A DNA stretch of 64,000 nt from Rhizobiales bacterium Y(2018) (GTDB lineage Bacteria; Pseudomonadota; Alphaproteobacteria; Rhizobiales; Aestuariivirgaceae): the NCBI GenBank assembly GCA_005502925.1, contig SCPD01000001.1:248001-312000 (forward strand). Direction: 5' to 3'. The notes under the pieces are model-generated. The model had not been told where the DNA came from. It searched no databases and saw nothing but the letters and a program-made list of their open reading frames with translations. Shown here piece after piece: positions 20,258 through 28,309 of this stretch; within the stretch, counting starts at the first letter, position 1, and the number at the start of each line of letters is the position of its first letter. A program made the position numbers and the translations under genes.

Positions 20258-22567
20258 TCAGGCGCTGAGCACCAGCCGCAATGATGCCTGTTCGGCGTGA
20301 TCCGGTCCGGCGTCGGTACGCATGAATCTTCGGATTTCGGTCAGTCCCATAAGATATGCGAGAACCGACTCCGCTCCCTTGTTCTCACTGGGGCGGTCGG
20401 GATGAAGTCCATCTGAACAGCTGCCCATTGCCAGATCGACCAGAGGGCAGGCAAGATCGTTATCGCCCAGGAACCAGCTGAAGGCGCGCATCGCGCCGAC
20501 CTCCCATTCACCGGTGCTGCTCGCCCGCCATGCCGTGAGGCAGGCTGAGATCGTTGCCGCCGCTTCGACCGGCTGCTGATCGAACCGCTTCGGCGCCTGC
20601 CAGGGAATTCCGAAGCTTTCCGTGCCAACCGGCCGGAAATGTCCGGTCGGAGCGGTCTGCTGCGTCATGAGCCAGCGTAACGAGCGAAGGCCGGCATCGA
20701 CATAAGCGGGCGTCTTCGTCGCCAGTCCGGTCAGAAGCAGGGCTTCGGACAGACGGGCATTATCGTAAGCGAGGAGGTTCTCGAACCATATCCAGTCCGG
20801 TGTCTCGACCGCGGCCAATAACGACATCAACCTGTCGGCCAGGGATTGTCGATAGCCGGCAACGACCGGATCCGGCGCGTTGGCCTCGCAATAGGCGTCC
20901 AATCCGAGAAGCGTGAACGCCCAGGCCCGCGGCGACTGAAACGTCTCAACTGTCGGTAGTGCTAAGCGGAAGAGTGCCGCAGCCCATTGCCGGCGGGATG
21001 CCGACGTATCGCTCCTCGCGCATTCACCGAGCGCCCACAGCGTCCGCCCGTGGCTGTCCTCCGAGCCAATATCCTCCAGCCAGCGCCGATCATAACTCAT
21101 GAAGTTCCGAAACCGGCCATTGTCCGGGTTCCAGGCATGCTGAATGAAGGCGGCAAAACGCGCGGTTGTCCTCTCCGACAAATGACGTTCGCCAAGGCTT
21201 CCGACCCGGGCCGCGAAGATCAAGGCGCGGGCATTGTCATCGACACAATAGCCATGCGAGCGATCAGGCACGGAATGAACAGCATGCTGCAGCAAGCCGG
21301 TACTATCGCACATGGACAGAAAGTGCTTGAGCGATATCTCGGGCACGGGATATCCCGCTCGCCAAAGGGCTTCCTGCTCGATACGCGTCGATCTCGCGGG
21401 CGGGCCAATCGTGCGCGCCTCATCGAGCACGATGCGGTAACGCTTTGCGGTCTGCGCCCAGGTCATCAGCCGGCTGGTCGCATAAGCGCGCTTGCGCATG
21501 GCGTGCCGGCGAACGTCGTTGGAGAGCAATCCCGCCACCGCCGCACCGATGGCTTTGGCGTCGGCGAATGGAACGAGGATGCCCCTTCCCTCCGCCAACA
21601 ATTCCTGGGCGTGCCAGTAAGGCGTCGATACGACGGCCTTTCCCGAACCGTAGCTGTAAGCCAGCGTGCCGGACGTCATTTGAGCTTCGTTGAGATAGGG
21701 CGTGACATAGACGTCGCACATCGAGATGTATTCGAGCAGCGTCGCCTGATCGACAAACTGATCGATGAACACGACGTGATCGTCGATGCCGAGGTCCCGC
21801 GCACGAGTTGTAAGACCTTCCCGATAGGCTTCACCCTGCTCGCGCACCAGGTTCGGATGTGTGGCGCCCAGAACCACATAGACGGCGTCAGGGCAGGATT
21901 CGACAATCGCCGGCATGGCATCGATCATCACCTCGATGCCCTTGTTGGGGGAAAGCAGGCCGAATGTCAGTATGACAGGCTTGCCGCTAAAACCCAGCTT
22001 GGCTTTGGCGAAATGCGGATCGAGAAAGGCAACATCGGGAATTCCGTGCGGGATCACCTCAATCCGTTCCGGCGGCATGCCATAGACACTGCGGAGGAGC
22101 TCCCGCCCCTTTTCAGCCATGACAACCACTTTTGCGGATGAATCAATGATGCCACGCATCACATCGCGCTGAGCGAGCGTGGGTTCGGGCAGCACCGTAT
22201 GGAGCGTGGTGACGACAGGCATGCGAAGACGGGAGAGAAGCTCAATGATATGACAGCCGGCTTCACCGCCGAATATTCCGAATTCGTGCTGGAGTGAAAC
22301 GGCATCAAACCGGGCCTGGTTGAGGAACTCCGCCGCCCGTATATAGTCATCGACCGACTGGTCCTGGATCTGAAATCGGACGACCGGAGGATAGTCGTAG
22401 GCGCGGCCGTGATCCGTCATGGCAACGACATAAGCCTCGAGATCGGGCTTCGACATCAGAAGCGCACGATGCAGATCATGGGTAAAGGTGGCGATCCCGC
22501 AGCGGCGAGGCAGATAGTTTCCGATGACTGCTATTCTGGCATGGGACGCGGGTTGTGTTTCCATCAA
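20258..22567 (-). CDS. GT4 glycosyltransferase fused to a helical-toroid domain
   Basis: 769 residues, twice the size of a plain GT4 enzyme. Residues 8-390 form a GT-B fold of family 4: GNYLPRRCGIATFTHDLHRA at the N-terminus, LHTVLPEPT, VIPHGIPDV, the acceptor-side FGLLSPNKGIEVMIDAMP and the donor loop TPYLNEAQMTSGTLAYSYGSG. Residues 395-769 are repeated helical hairpins rich in Trp (SHGYCVDDNARALIFAARVG, DIGSEDSHGRTLWALGECAR), resembling (alpha/alpha)6 glycosidase-like toroids. First gene of the mannose cluster. GDP-mannose is the likely donor from context. The MM start could be either of two ATGs. Confidence 0.85.
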   Translation of the reverse strand: MMETQPASHARIAVIGNYLPRRCGIATFTHDLHRALLMSKPDLEAYVVAMTDHGRAYDYPPVVRFQIQDQSVDDYIRAAEFLNQARFDAVSLQHEFGIFGGEAGCHIIELLSRLRMPVVTTLHTVLPEPTLAQRDVMRGIIDSSAKVVVMAEKGRELLRSVYGMPPERIEVIPHGIPDVAFLDPHFAKAKLGFSGKPVILTFGLLSPNKGIEVMIDAMPAIVESCPDAVYVVLGATHPNLVREQGEAYREGLTTRARDLGIDDHVVFIDQFVDQATLLEYISMCDVYVTPYLNEAQMTSGTLAYSYGSGKAVVSTPYWHAQELLAEGRGILVPFADAKAIGAAVAGLLSNDVRRHAMRKRAYATSRLMTWAQTAKRYRIVLDEARTIGPPARSTRIEQEALWRAGYPVPEISLKHFLSMCDSTGLLQHAVHSVPDRSHGYCVDDNARALIFAARVGSLGERHLSERTTARFAAFIQHAWNPDNGRFRNFMSYDRRWLEDIGSEDSHGRTLWALGECARSDTSASRRQWAAALFRLALPTVETFQSPRAWAFTLLGLDAYCEANAPDPVVAGYRQSLADRLMSLLAAVETPDWIWFENLLAYDNARLSEALLLTGLATKTPAYVDAGLRSLRWLMTQQTAPTGHFRPVGTESFGIPWQAPKRFDQQPVEAAATISACLTAWRASSTGEWEVGAMRAFSWFLGDNDLACPLVDLAMGSCSDGLHPDRPSENKGAESVLAYLMGLTEIRRFMRTDAGPDHAEQASLRLVLSA

Positions 22568-22646
22568 ACATCTTTCGCACGAAATGTAATTTCAGATCAG
22601 GAGCGAGCTCGTGCCGCTCCAAGAGAGTCACGCGCCCCGTCATTCG

Positions 22647-22820
22647 TCATTTGCCGACGAGCGTGCTCCTGAGGCCGCCGATAACCTTCTGGATGCGTCC
22701 CCAAAACCTGTCGACCTTTCCCGCCGATTTCAGCTTGGCATCGCCCCTCGCCTTGCCGCTCAGCTCCTTGACGGCGCCCTTGGCCATTTTCGCTGATCCC
22801 GCAATCTGATCTTTGTTCAT
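22647..22820 (-). CDS. CsbD-family stress protein
   Basis: 57 residues starting at the ATG at 22818-22820, which has GGAGA eight bases upstream. A longer in-frame version to 22874 lacks a ribosome site. The sequence MNKDQIAGSAKMAKGAVKEL and KARGDAKLKSAGKVDRFWG is the CsbD-like pattern of small, charged, probably disordered proteins induced by general stress in many bacteria. Function is unknown in all species. It is separated from the GT4 gene by 79 bp on the same strand. Confidence 0.85.
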   Translation of the reverse strand: MNKDQIAGSAKMAKGAVKELSGKARGDAKLKSAGKVDRFWGRIQKVIGGLRSTLVGK

Positions 22821-23069
22821 TTTGGCTTTCTCCGAAGATGCCGCAAAGAAACTCGACGCCGGAGCAAGACCCAAGTGTTCCGCCGCTCAACGCGCCGTTG
22901 AAAAGTCTACCGCCAGAGATGAGAGCGGTTCTGCTCAATATTGCTCACAAAGATACGCGAGCCATGGAGACTCGCGTCCTCACTCTTGCCGAATATTGTT
23001 GCAAAAGCGCAATAGATACCTAAATGGGGGTTACCGGACCGATTTACAATCAAAATCCCGACGCACCAG

Positions 23070-23210
23070 CTATTTCTGCCGTTTTGTATACTGGATCAAA
23101 CCCGTCTTTGTCGGCGGGGTGGAGAATTGCGAAGATGCCGGTGTCGGATCCGGCTTTTGCTTCTTGGGTTTCTTGGCTTCGCGGTTACGTCTCATCTGAC
23201 CTTTGGCCAT
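23070..23210 (-). CDS. Small basic protein, 46 residues
   Basis: A short frame read directly from the minus strand: ATG at 23208-23210, stop TAG at 23070-23072, AAAGG about nine bases before the start. It begins MAKGQMRRNREAKKPKKQKP and continues with a Pro/Thr/Ser-rich middle and a basic end (IQYTKRQK). The N-terminus matches a small conserved alphaproteobacterial protein (MAKGQMR-N-EAKKPKK) that I recall as uncharacterised. Eleven lysines plus five arginines suggest nucleic-acid or ribosome contact, which is only inference. Confidence 0.65.
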   Translation of the reverse strand: MAKGQMRRNREAKKPKKQKPDPTPASSQFSTPPTKTGLIQYTKRQK

Positions 23211-23554
23211 CGCGCGTGCCTTTCAATATTGATAACAACGAAGACCCGGCGTCGTAGGAAATGCGACTCCTGCGGCACTATGGTGCCTGCGCCATGCCGG
23301 TTTGGATATAACGCATTCACGAAGAAGAGGTTCATTCTCCAAGAGCAACAGCCACTTGAAAAGACTTGTGAGAAATGAACGAATGTCGGTATTACTTGCC
23401 AAAATAGCCTCCAATGCCACGAGGCGGGAGCTGCTATCTCTCTGTCACCGACTTGCCGGATTATCGACGCCGCTGATGCATAGTCTATGCGCGCATATTC
23501 GGGTTTTGCCTAGACATTTGTTTTCTTGAAAACGTGCCGTTGCCTGTCGCGTCG
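23211..23554. other. Intergenic stretch with no confident gene
   Basis: This 344-bp gap between the small basic protein gene and the Liv-type operon holds only short frames without family resemblance or ribosome sites. Base composition is visibly lower in GC than its neighbours. It should contain the promoter of the small minus-strand gene. The gap 22821-23069 on the other side likewise has only one 61-codon plus-strand frame (22838-23023), which I do not support. Confidence 0.5.
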
Positions 23555-24541
23555 TCAGCTTGGAGTCCTGGTCCGCAAAGCCCGTAGCCGATCGAACCAG
23601 CCGGCGAGGCCGCGCGGCCAGGCAATGACGAAGAGCGTGATCAGAAGCCCCAGGCCGATATTCCGATAGTCGGAGAACTCCTTCATGCCCTCATCCGCAA
23701 GCATCAGGAGTGCGGCGCCGAGCAGCGGTCCCCAGATCGAGCCCATGCCGCCGACGACGATCATGGCGATGAGGAAGAGCAGCAGCGAGAAGGAGAATAC
23801 CGTCGGCCCGATCACCCGGAAATGCACGGCATAGAAACCGCCGGCGATGCCGGTGAAGAAGGCCGAGACGGCGAAGATCCATAGCTGGTATTTGAACCGG
23901 CTGATGCCGCGCGACAGCGCATAGCCCGGGCTGTCGCGCAGTGCCTTGAAGGCCAGGCCCAGAGGCCCGCGGATCACGGCGACCGAAAAGACGAAGGCAA
24001 GTGCCAGCAATCCCAGCGCCACATAATAATGCGCGATGTACCATTTCGACGGGAAGAGCGAGCGAAAGCCCAGATCGCCGAACTGGCCGATGCCGCGCAC
24101 GCCGCCAAAAAGCGGCATGCAGCCCGAGACATTGGTGAAGCAGCCGGTGTCGTTGACGATCAGCACATACATCACCTGCGCGATGGCGAGCGTCAGCAGC
24201 GCCACATAGGGGCCGCGCAATCTGAGGCAGGCGAGCCCGATGATCATGCCCGCGACGACGGCAATGAGGCCGCCTAGCGGAATAGCGACGAGCATCGGCA
24301 CCTTCAGATAGAAGCCGAGCATCGCGGTGGCGTAACCGCCAATGGCGAACAGCGCCATCTGAGCCAGCGAGAAGATGCCGCCGACGCCCAGCACGAGATT
24401 CCATTGAACGACGACGATCGCCCAGACGAAGAAGACCGTCGCCTGGGTCACCACATAACGCCCGCCGAAAACGAAGGGCACGACGAGTGCCACGGCGATA
24501 CAAATGAGGCCGATGAGGATATCGCGACGGATCGGCGTCAT
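23555..24541 (-). CDS. Branched-chain-amino-acid-type ABC permease (LivM-like)
   Basis: 328-residue inner-membrane permease with about nine hydrophobic segments. LivM hallmarks: WNLVLGVGGIFSLAQMALFA, then ALRDSPGYALSRGISRFKYQ, which contains the cytoplasmic coupling loop, and a C-terminal GGMGSIWGPLLGAALLML. It pairs with the LivH-like permease and overlaps it by 4 bp. Last gene of a complete importer (binding protein, two ATPases, two permeases). Liv-type systems also carry urea, amides and aromatic acids. The deacetylase-like gene in front argues for an acylated or amide substrate. Confidence 0.92.
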   Translation of the reverse strand: MTPIRRDILIGLICIAVALVVPFVFGGRYVVTQATVFFVWAIVVVQWNLVLGVGGIFSLAQMALFAIGGYATAMLGFYLKVPMLVAIPLGGLIAVVAGMIIGLACLRLRGPYVALLTLAIAQVMYVLIVNDTGCFTNVSGCMPLFGGVRGIGQFGDLGFRSLFPSKWYIAHYYVALGLLALAFVFSVAVIRGPLGLAFKALRDSPGYALSRGISRFKYQLWIFAVSAFFTGIAGGFYAVHFRVIGPTVFSFSLLLFLIAMIVVGGMGSIWGPLLGAALLMLADEGMKEFSDYRNIGLGLLITLFVIAWPRGLAGWFDRLRALRTRTPS

Positions 24542-25416
24542 AGGCGCACCACTTGCTGGCGCCCGAACAGGCCATAAGGCCGCCAGATCAATACCAGGAT
24601 GACGAGAAGAAGCAGGGTGGCGAAGCTCCAGCGCACGCCCAGGACATATTGCGTCGCCGCTTCCAGAAGCCCCAGCACGATCGCCGCCAGTACCGCGCCA
24701 TAGACATTGCCGAGGCCGGCGACGATGCAGATGATAAAAGCCTTGAGCATCGGATCGCCGCCCATCACCGGCGTCAGCGTGGCGATCGAGCTGATCATGA
24801 CGCCCGATATGGCCGCGAGGCCGCCCGAGAGCGCCAGGACCTGCGCATAGATCTGGCCGACGCGCACCCCCATCAGCTGGGCGGCGTCACGGCTCATCGA
24901 GGTGGCGCGGATGGCGCGCCCTGCCCTGGTCTTCTGGAGCAGAAGGGCGACAGCCGCCATGGCCACCAGCGCGGTCAGGAGGATCATGATGTTCTGCAGC
25001 GGGATGTGGACATTGCCGATCACCACCGAGCCCGAGACCGCGAGCGGTTGCGGGATCGGATAAGGCCCGAAGCTCTTCAGCATCAGGCTCTCGATGACGG
25101 CGCCGATACCGATGGTGGCGATGAAGATATTGGTCTCGAAATTCTCGGCTCGGAGCAGCGGCAAGGTGGCGAAGACATAGATCGCGAGCCCGGCCAGGGC
25201 GCAGACGAGCGCGGCGGCCACGAGCCCGAAAATCGGATGGAAGCCCAGATGGGTAATCGCCGCGTAACACATATAGCCGCCCAGCGTCAGCAGCGCGCCA
25301 TGCGCCATGTTGAGCATGTTGAGCGAGCCATAGACGAGCGACAGGCCGACGGTCGCCACCGCATACATGGCGCCGAGCGTCAGGCCGGAAGCAATGATCT
25401 GGATCACCACATCCAT
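24538..25416 (-). CDS. Branched-chain-amino-acid-type ABC permease (LivH-like)
   Basis: 292 residues with the LivH pattern: ASGLTLGAMYAVATVGLSLVYG and NMAHGALLTLGGYMCY at the N-terminus, the conserved RAIRATSMSRDAAQLMGV coupling loop at about 172-190, and VAGLGNVYGAVLAAIVLGLLE in the C-terminal half. It overlaps the LivM-like gene by 4 bp (ATGA) and follows the LivF-like gene by one base. Forms the heterodimeric channel with the LivM-like subunit. Confidence 0.93.
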   Translation of the reverse strand: MDVVIQIIASGLTLGAMYAVATVGLSLVYGSLNMLNMAHGALLTLGGYMCYAAITHLGFHPIFGLVAAALVCALAGLAIYVFATLPLLRAENFETNIFIATIGIGAVIESLMLKSFGPYPIPQPLAVSGSVVIGNVHIPLQNIMILLTALVAMAAVALLLQKTRAGRAIRATSMSRDAAQLMGVRVGQIYAQVLALSGGLAAISGVMISSIATLTPVMGGDPMLKAFIICIVAGLGNVYGAVLAAIVLGLLEAATQYVLGVRWSFATLLLLVILVLIWRPYGLFGRQQVVRL

Positions 25417-25417
25417 G

Positions 25418-26134
25418 TCAGGCTCCGAGATAGGCTTCGACGATTTCGGGGCGCGCCATCAGTTCGGCGCCCTTGCCCGTCCAGGCGAAGCGGCCATTGT
25501 CGAGAAGATGGATGCTGTCGGCCTGGTCCATGATGCGCTCGGCATTCTCCTCGACGAGAAGGATGCTCATGCCGGCATGGCGCAGGTCGAAGATAACCTC
25601 ATAGATCTGGTCGATGACGATGGGCGCGAGGCCTAACGACGGCTCGTCCAGCATCAGGAACTCGCCGCCCGCCATGAGGCCGCGGCCGATACCGCACATG
25701 CGCCGCTCGCCGCCCGACAATGTGCCGGCGACCTGATTGCGGCGGTCCTTGAGTTTGGGCAGCAGCGTGAAGACACGTTCCAGCCGCTCGGCGACGGATC
25801 CGGCTTCGCGCGTCAGATAGGCGCCCATCATCAGGTTTTCATAGATAGTCATGCCAGGGAACAAGAGATCGCCCTGCGGCACATGGATGACGCCCTCGGC
25901 CACGACCTGGTCGGGACGCAAGGTATCGAGACGTTTGCCCTTGAGGCTGATCTCGCCCTCACTCACCCGCACGATGCCGGAAATGGTCTTGAGCAAGGTC
26001 GATTTGCCATGGCCGTTGGGGCCGATCACTGCGGTCAGTTCGCCCTTACCGGCGACGAAATCGGCGCCTTGCAGCACGAGGCGGCCGGCATAGCCGGATT
26101 TGACGCCTTTCAGCTGGAGGATCGGCTCAGCCAT
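25418..26134 (-). CDS. ABC transporter ATPase (LivF-like)
   Basis: 238-residue nucleotide-binding subunit. Walker A is GPNGHGKST (about 38-46), the ABC signature LSGGERRM, and Walker B FLMLDEPSLGLAP followed by the LivF-type HAGMSILLVEENAERIM. The short LivF form lacks the C-terminal extension of LivG. It overlaps the LivG-like gene by 8 bp. Energises the importer with the LivG-like partner at the inner face of the membrane. Confidence 0.94.
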   Translation of the reverse strand: MAEPILQLKGVKSGYAGRLVLQGADFVAGKGELTAVIGPNGHGKSTLLKTISGIVRVSEGEISLKGKRLDTLRPDQVVAEGVIHVPQGDLLFPGMTIYENLMMGAYLTREAGSVAERLERVFTLLPKLKDRRNQVAGTLSGGERRMCGIGRGLMAGGEFLMLDEPSLGLAPIVIDQIYEVIFDLRHAGMSILLVEENAERIMDQADSIHLLDNGRFAWTGKGAELMARPEIVEAYLGA

Positions 26135-26930
26135 GGGACACGGCGCCCGCCCCTTGCATGAAGCTCTTCAGGCGCTCCGACGCGCCCTTGCCGAGATAGA
26201 CCTCGACCACGGCGCGGTCATTGACGAGACTGCCCGGCGCCCCTTCGAAGAGCTTCTCACCGTGATGCATGATCATTACCCGGTCGGACAATTGCACCAG
26301 GAAACGCATGACATGTTCGATGAGGATAATGGTGACACCGGCCGCCTTGATGGTGCGCACCGCCAGCATCACCCGGTCGATCTCCTTGGCGGTGAGGCCG
26401 CCAACCGGCTCGTCCATGAGGAGCAGCTTCGGCCGCGTCGCCATGGCAGAGGCCATCATCAGAAGCTTACGCTCGAGCACCGGCAGCTTGCCGGTGATCC
26501 TGTCGGCGCTCGCCTCGAGCCCCACCAGCGCCAAGGCTTCATCCGCCAGCTTCTTCGTCGCGGCGCCGATGCGGAAAGTCGGCATCGCACGGTTCTCGCG
26601 ACCGAAATAGGCGCCGACCTGCACATTCTCGCGCGCCGTCAGGCTGTCGAAACCGGCATTGAGCTGAAAGGTGCGGGCAATGCCGGCATGACAGATGGCT
26701 TCCGGCGCCAGACGCGTGATGTCCTCGCCGGCAAGCCGGATCTCGCCCGCCGTCGCCGGATTGAGGCCGGAGATCACCTCGAAAAGTGTGGTCTTCCCGG
26801 CTCCGTTCGGTCCGCCGATGCCGAGGATTTCCCCTGCCCCGACATCGAAGGAGAGATTGTTGACCGCCGTCAGCGCGCCGAAGGACTTGCCGACATTGCG
26901 GCAGGACAGAAGCGGCACTGCGGCGGCCAT
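26127..26930 (-). CDS. ABC transporter ATPase (LivG-like)
   Basis: 267 residues from the ATG at 26928-26930. Upstream residues to 26996 overlap the binding-protein gene and look unrelated. Walker A GPNGAGKTTLFEVISG is near 39-54. The typical LSGGQ is replaced by a divergent signature (GKLPVLERKLLMMASAMATR), where LERK takes the place of LSGG. Walker B is LLMDEPVGGLTAKEI. The altered signature is odd for an active ATPase but also occurs in some Liv-like systems. C-terminal GAPGSLVNDRAVVEVYLGKG is LivG-like. It starts 7 bp after the binding protein stop. Confidence 0.88.
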   Translation of the reverse strand: MAAAVPLLSCRNVGKSFGALTAVNNLSFDVGAGEILGIGGPNGAGKTTLFEVISGLNPATAGEIRLAGEDITRLAPEAICHAGIARTFQLNAGFDSLTARENVQVGAYFGRENRAMPTFRIGAATKKLADEALALVGLEASADRITGKLPVLERKLLMMASAMATRPKLLLMDEPVGGLTAKEIDRVMLAVRTIKAAGVTIILIEHVMRFLVQLSDRVMIMHHGEKLFEGAPGSLVNDRAVVEVYLGKGASERLKSFMQGAGAVSHG

Positions 26931-26937
26931 TATCGCG

Positions 26938-28284
26938 TCAGGCCTTGATCCAGGGCGGCAGCGTGAATTTGGCAGTGCCATAGGGCGCCGGCGCAATCAG
27001 CGCCGGTCCCTTGGTAAAATCCTGGATCTGCAGGAACTGGTGCGGCATGCCGAGCGAGGAGTCGTTCACCTGGGTCGGATAGGAGTAGGCTGCATTCTCC
27101 AAAGGCACGAAGCGCGTGGTGCCGACGACGCCGCGCCAGATGAGCGAGCTCATGCGCGCCGCGACCTTCTTGTTCTGATCGGCATTGCCGGGCTCGCCGC
27201 TGCCGCCGGCGAGTCCCGCCGCAGTCGCCCAGACATAGGCGCCGTCATAAGGCTGAGCGCCGGAATTGTGCCCGGCGTTCTCACCGAACTTCGCCTTGTA
27301 GCGCTTCTCGAAGGCGGTGCCGATCTCGTCCTGAAGCGCCCCGACCAGCGTCGCATAGAGAATGCCGTTGGCGCTTTCCTTGGCGATGTCGCGGAAGGCC
27401 GGCAGCGATGGGCCATATTGCATATAGACGAGGCTCGGCGTCGGATTGGGCCCGAACTGTAGGCAGAACTGCGCCAGGTCGGCGGGTAGGAAGTGGGTGA
27501 TGCAGATGACCGCCGGCGGGTCCTGGCGGATCTTGGCAAGCGTCGGCCCCCATTCGGAAGCGGGCACGCTCACCGTCTCGAAGAGATTGATCTCCCAGCC
27601 GAACTGCGCCGCCTGCTCCTTCACCGCATTGGCGATGTTGGAGGCATAGACGCCGGCCGACAGGATGACCGCCATCTTGTTGTTGTGACGCTTCCACTCG
27701 CCATTGGTTTCGAGGTTCTGCAGGAACTTGAGGAAGCCGGTGCCGTAGAAGGTCTCCGGCGGATCGCCCATGAAGGAGCCCCAGTAACGATTGGGATCCG
27801 ACTTCACCAGATTGGTGTGGCCGATGGTGGTATCGTAGTGGACATAGATGATACCGGCGTCAGCGGCGACTTCCTGGATCGCGGCACCCGAGCCGATATT
27901 GTAGCCGTTGAGAATGGCATGGACGCCATAACGGTCGACCAGGCGCTGTGCGGCCTGGACATTGGTGGCGTCGCCCATCTGCGCCGTGTCCTCGAAAGAG
28001 GGCTCGAGGGGACGACCGAGAATGCCGCCCAGCGCATTGATCTCCTCGCAAGCGAGCGTCAGGCCGTTCTTGAATTCGATGCCGTCGGGCGCGGCGAAGT
28101 CGGTGGTCGGGCCGCACTGGCCGACTGGGATCGCCTCGCCTTCGGCGCGTGCTTCCTTGTTCATGGCAAAGAGCATGGCCGGCAGGCCGGTCAGCGTGGC
28201 GGCGGTCGCCGCACTGCCCTTGATCAGGAAATTGCGCCGGGAACCGGCGATGACATTCGGCTTGGAGAGTTTGTCGCGCTTCAT
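26938..28284 (-). CDS. ABC transporter substrate-binding protein (Liv/amide type), Tat signal
   Basis: 448 residues. The N-terminus SRRNFLIKGSAATAATLTGL is a twin-arginine-type signal, so the protein is probably exported folded. The mature part follows the type I periplasmic-binding fold of Leu/Ile/Val, urea and amide receptors: PVGQCGPTTDFAAPDGIEFK at the start, FEDTAQMGDATNVQAAQRLV, and GYNIGSGAAIQEVAADAGII. It is the first transporter gene. The gap to the deacetylase-like gene is only 25 bp. Ligand unknown. Confidence 0.9.
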   Translation of the reverse strand: MKRDKLSKPNVIAGSRRNFLIKGSAATAATLTGLPAMLFAMNKEARAEGEAIPVGQCGPTTDFAAPDGIEFKNGLTLACEEINALGGILGRPLEPSFEDTAQMGDATNVQAAQRLVDRYGVHAILNGYNIGSGAAIQEVAADAGIIYVHYDTTIGHTNLVKSDPNRYWGSFMGDPPETFYGTGFLKFLQNLETNGEWKRHNNKMAVILSAGVYASNIANAVKEQAAQFGWEINLFETVSVPASEWGPTLAKIRQDPPAVICITHFLPADLAQFCLQFGPNPTPSLVYMQYGPSLPAFRDIAKESANGILYATLVGALQDEIGTAFEKRYKAKFGENAGHNSGAQPYDGAYVWATAAGLAGGSGEPGNADQNKKVAARMSSLIWRGVVGTTRFVPLENAAYSYPTQVNDSSLGMPHQFLQIQDFTKGPALIAPAPYGTAKFTLPPWIKA

Positions 28285-28309
28285 GGTGTTTCCCCTTTTG
28301 GCTTCTATC

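Noticed and set aside
22838-23023. 61-codon plus-strand frame (MPQRNSTPEQDP...)
   Set aside because: No good ribosome site, mixed third-position composition and no family resemblance. It could be a real small gene, but I cannot support it.
23024-23257. 77-codon plus-strand frame
   Set aside because: It is antisense to the better-supported 46-residue minus-strand gene at 23070-23210.
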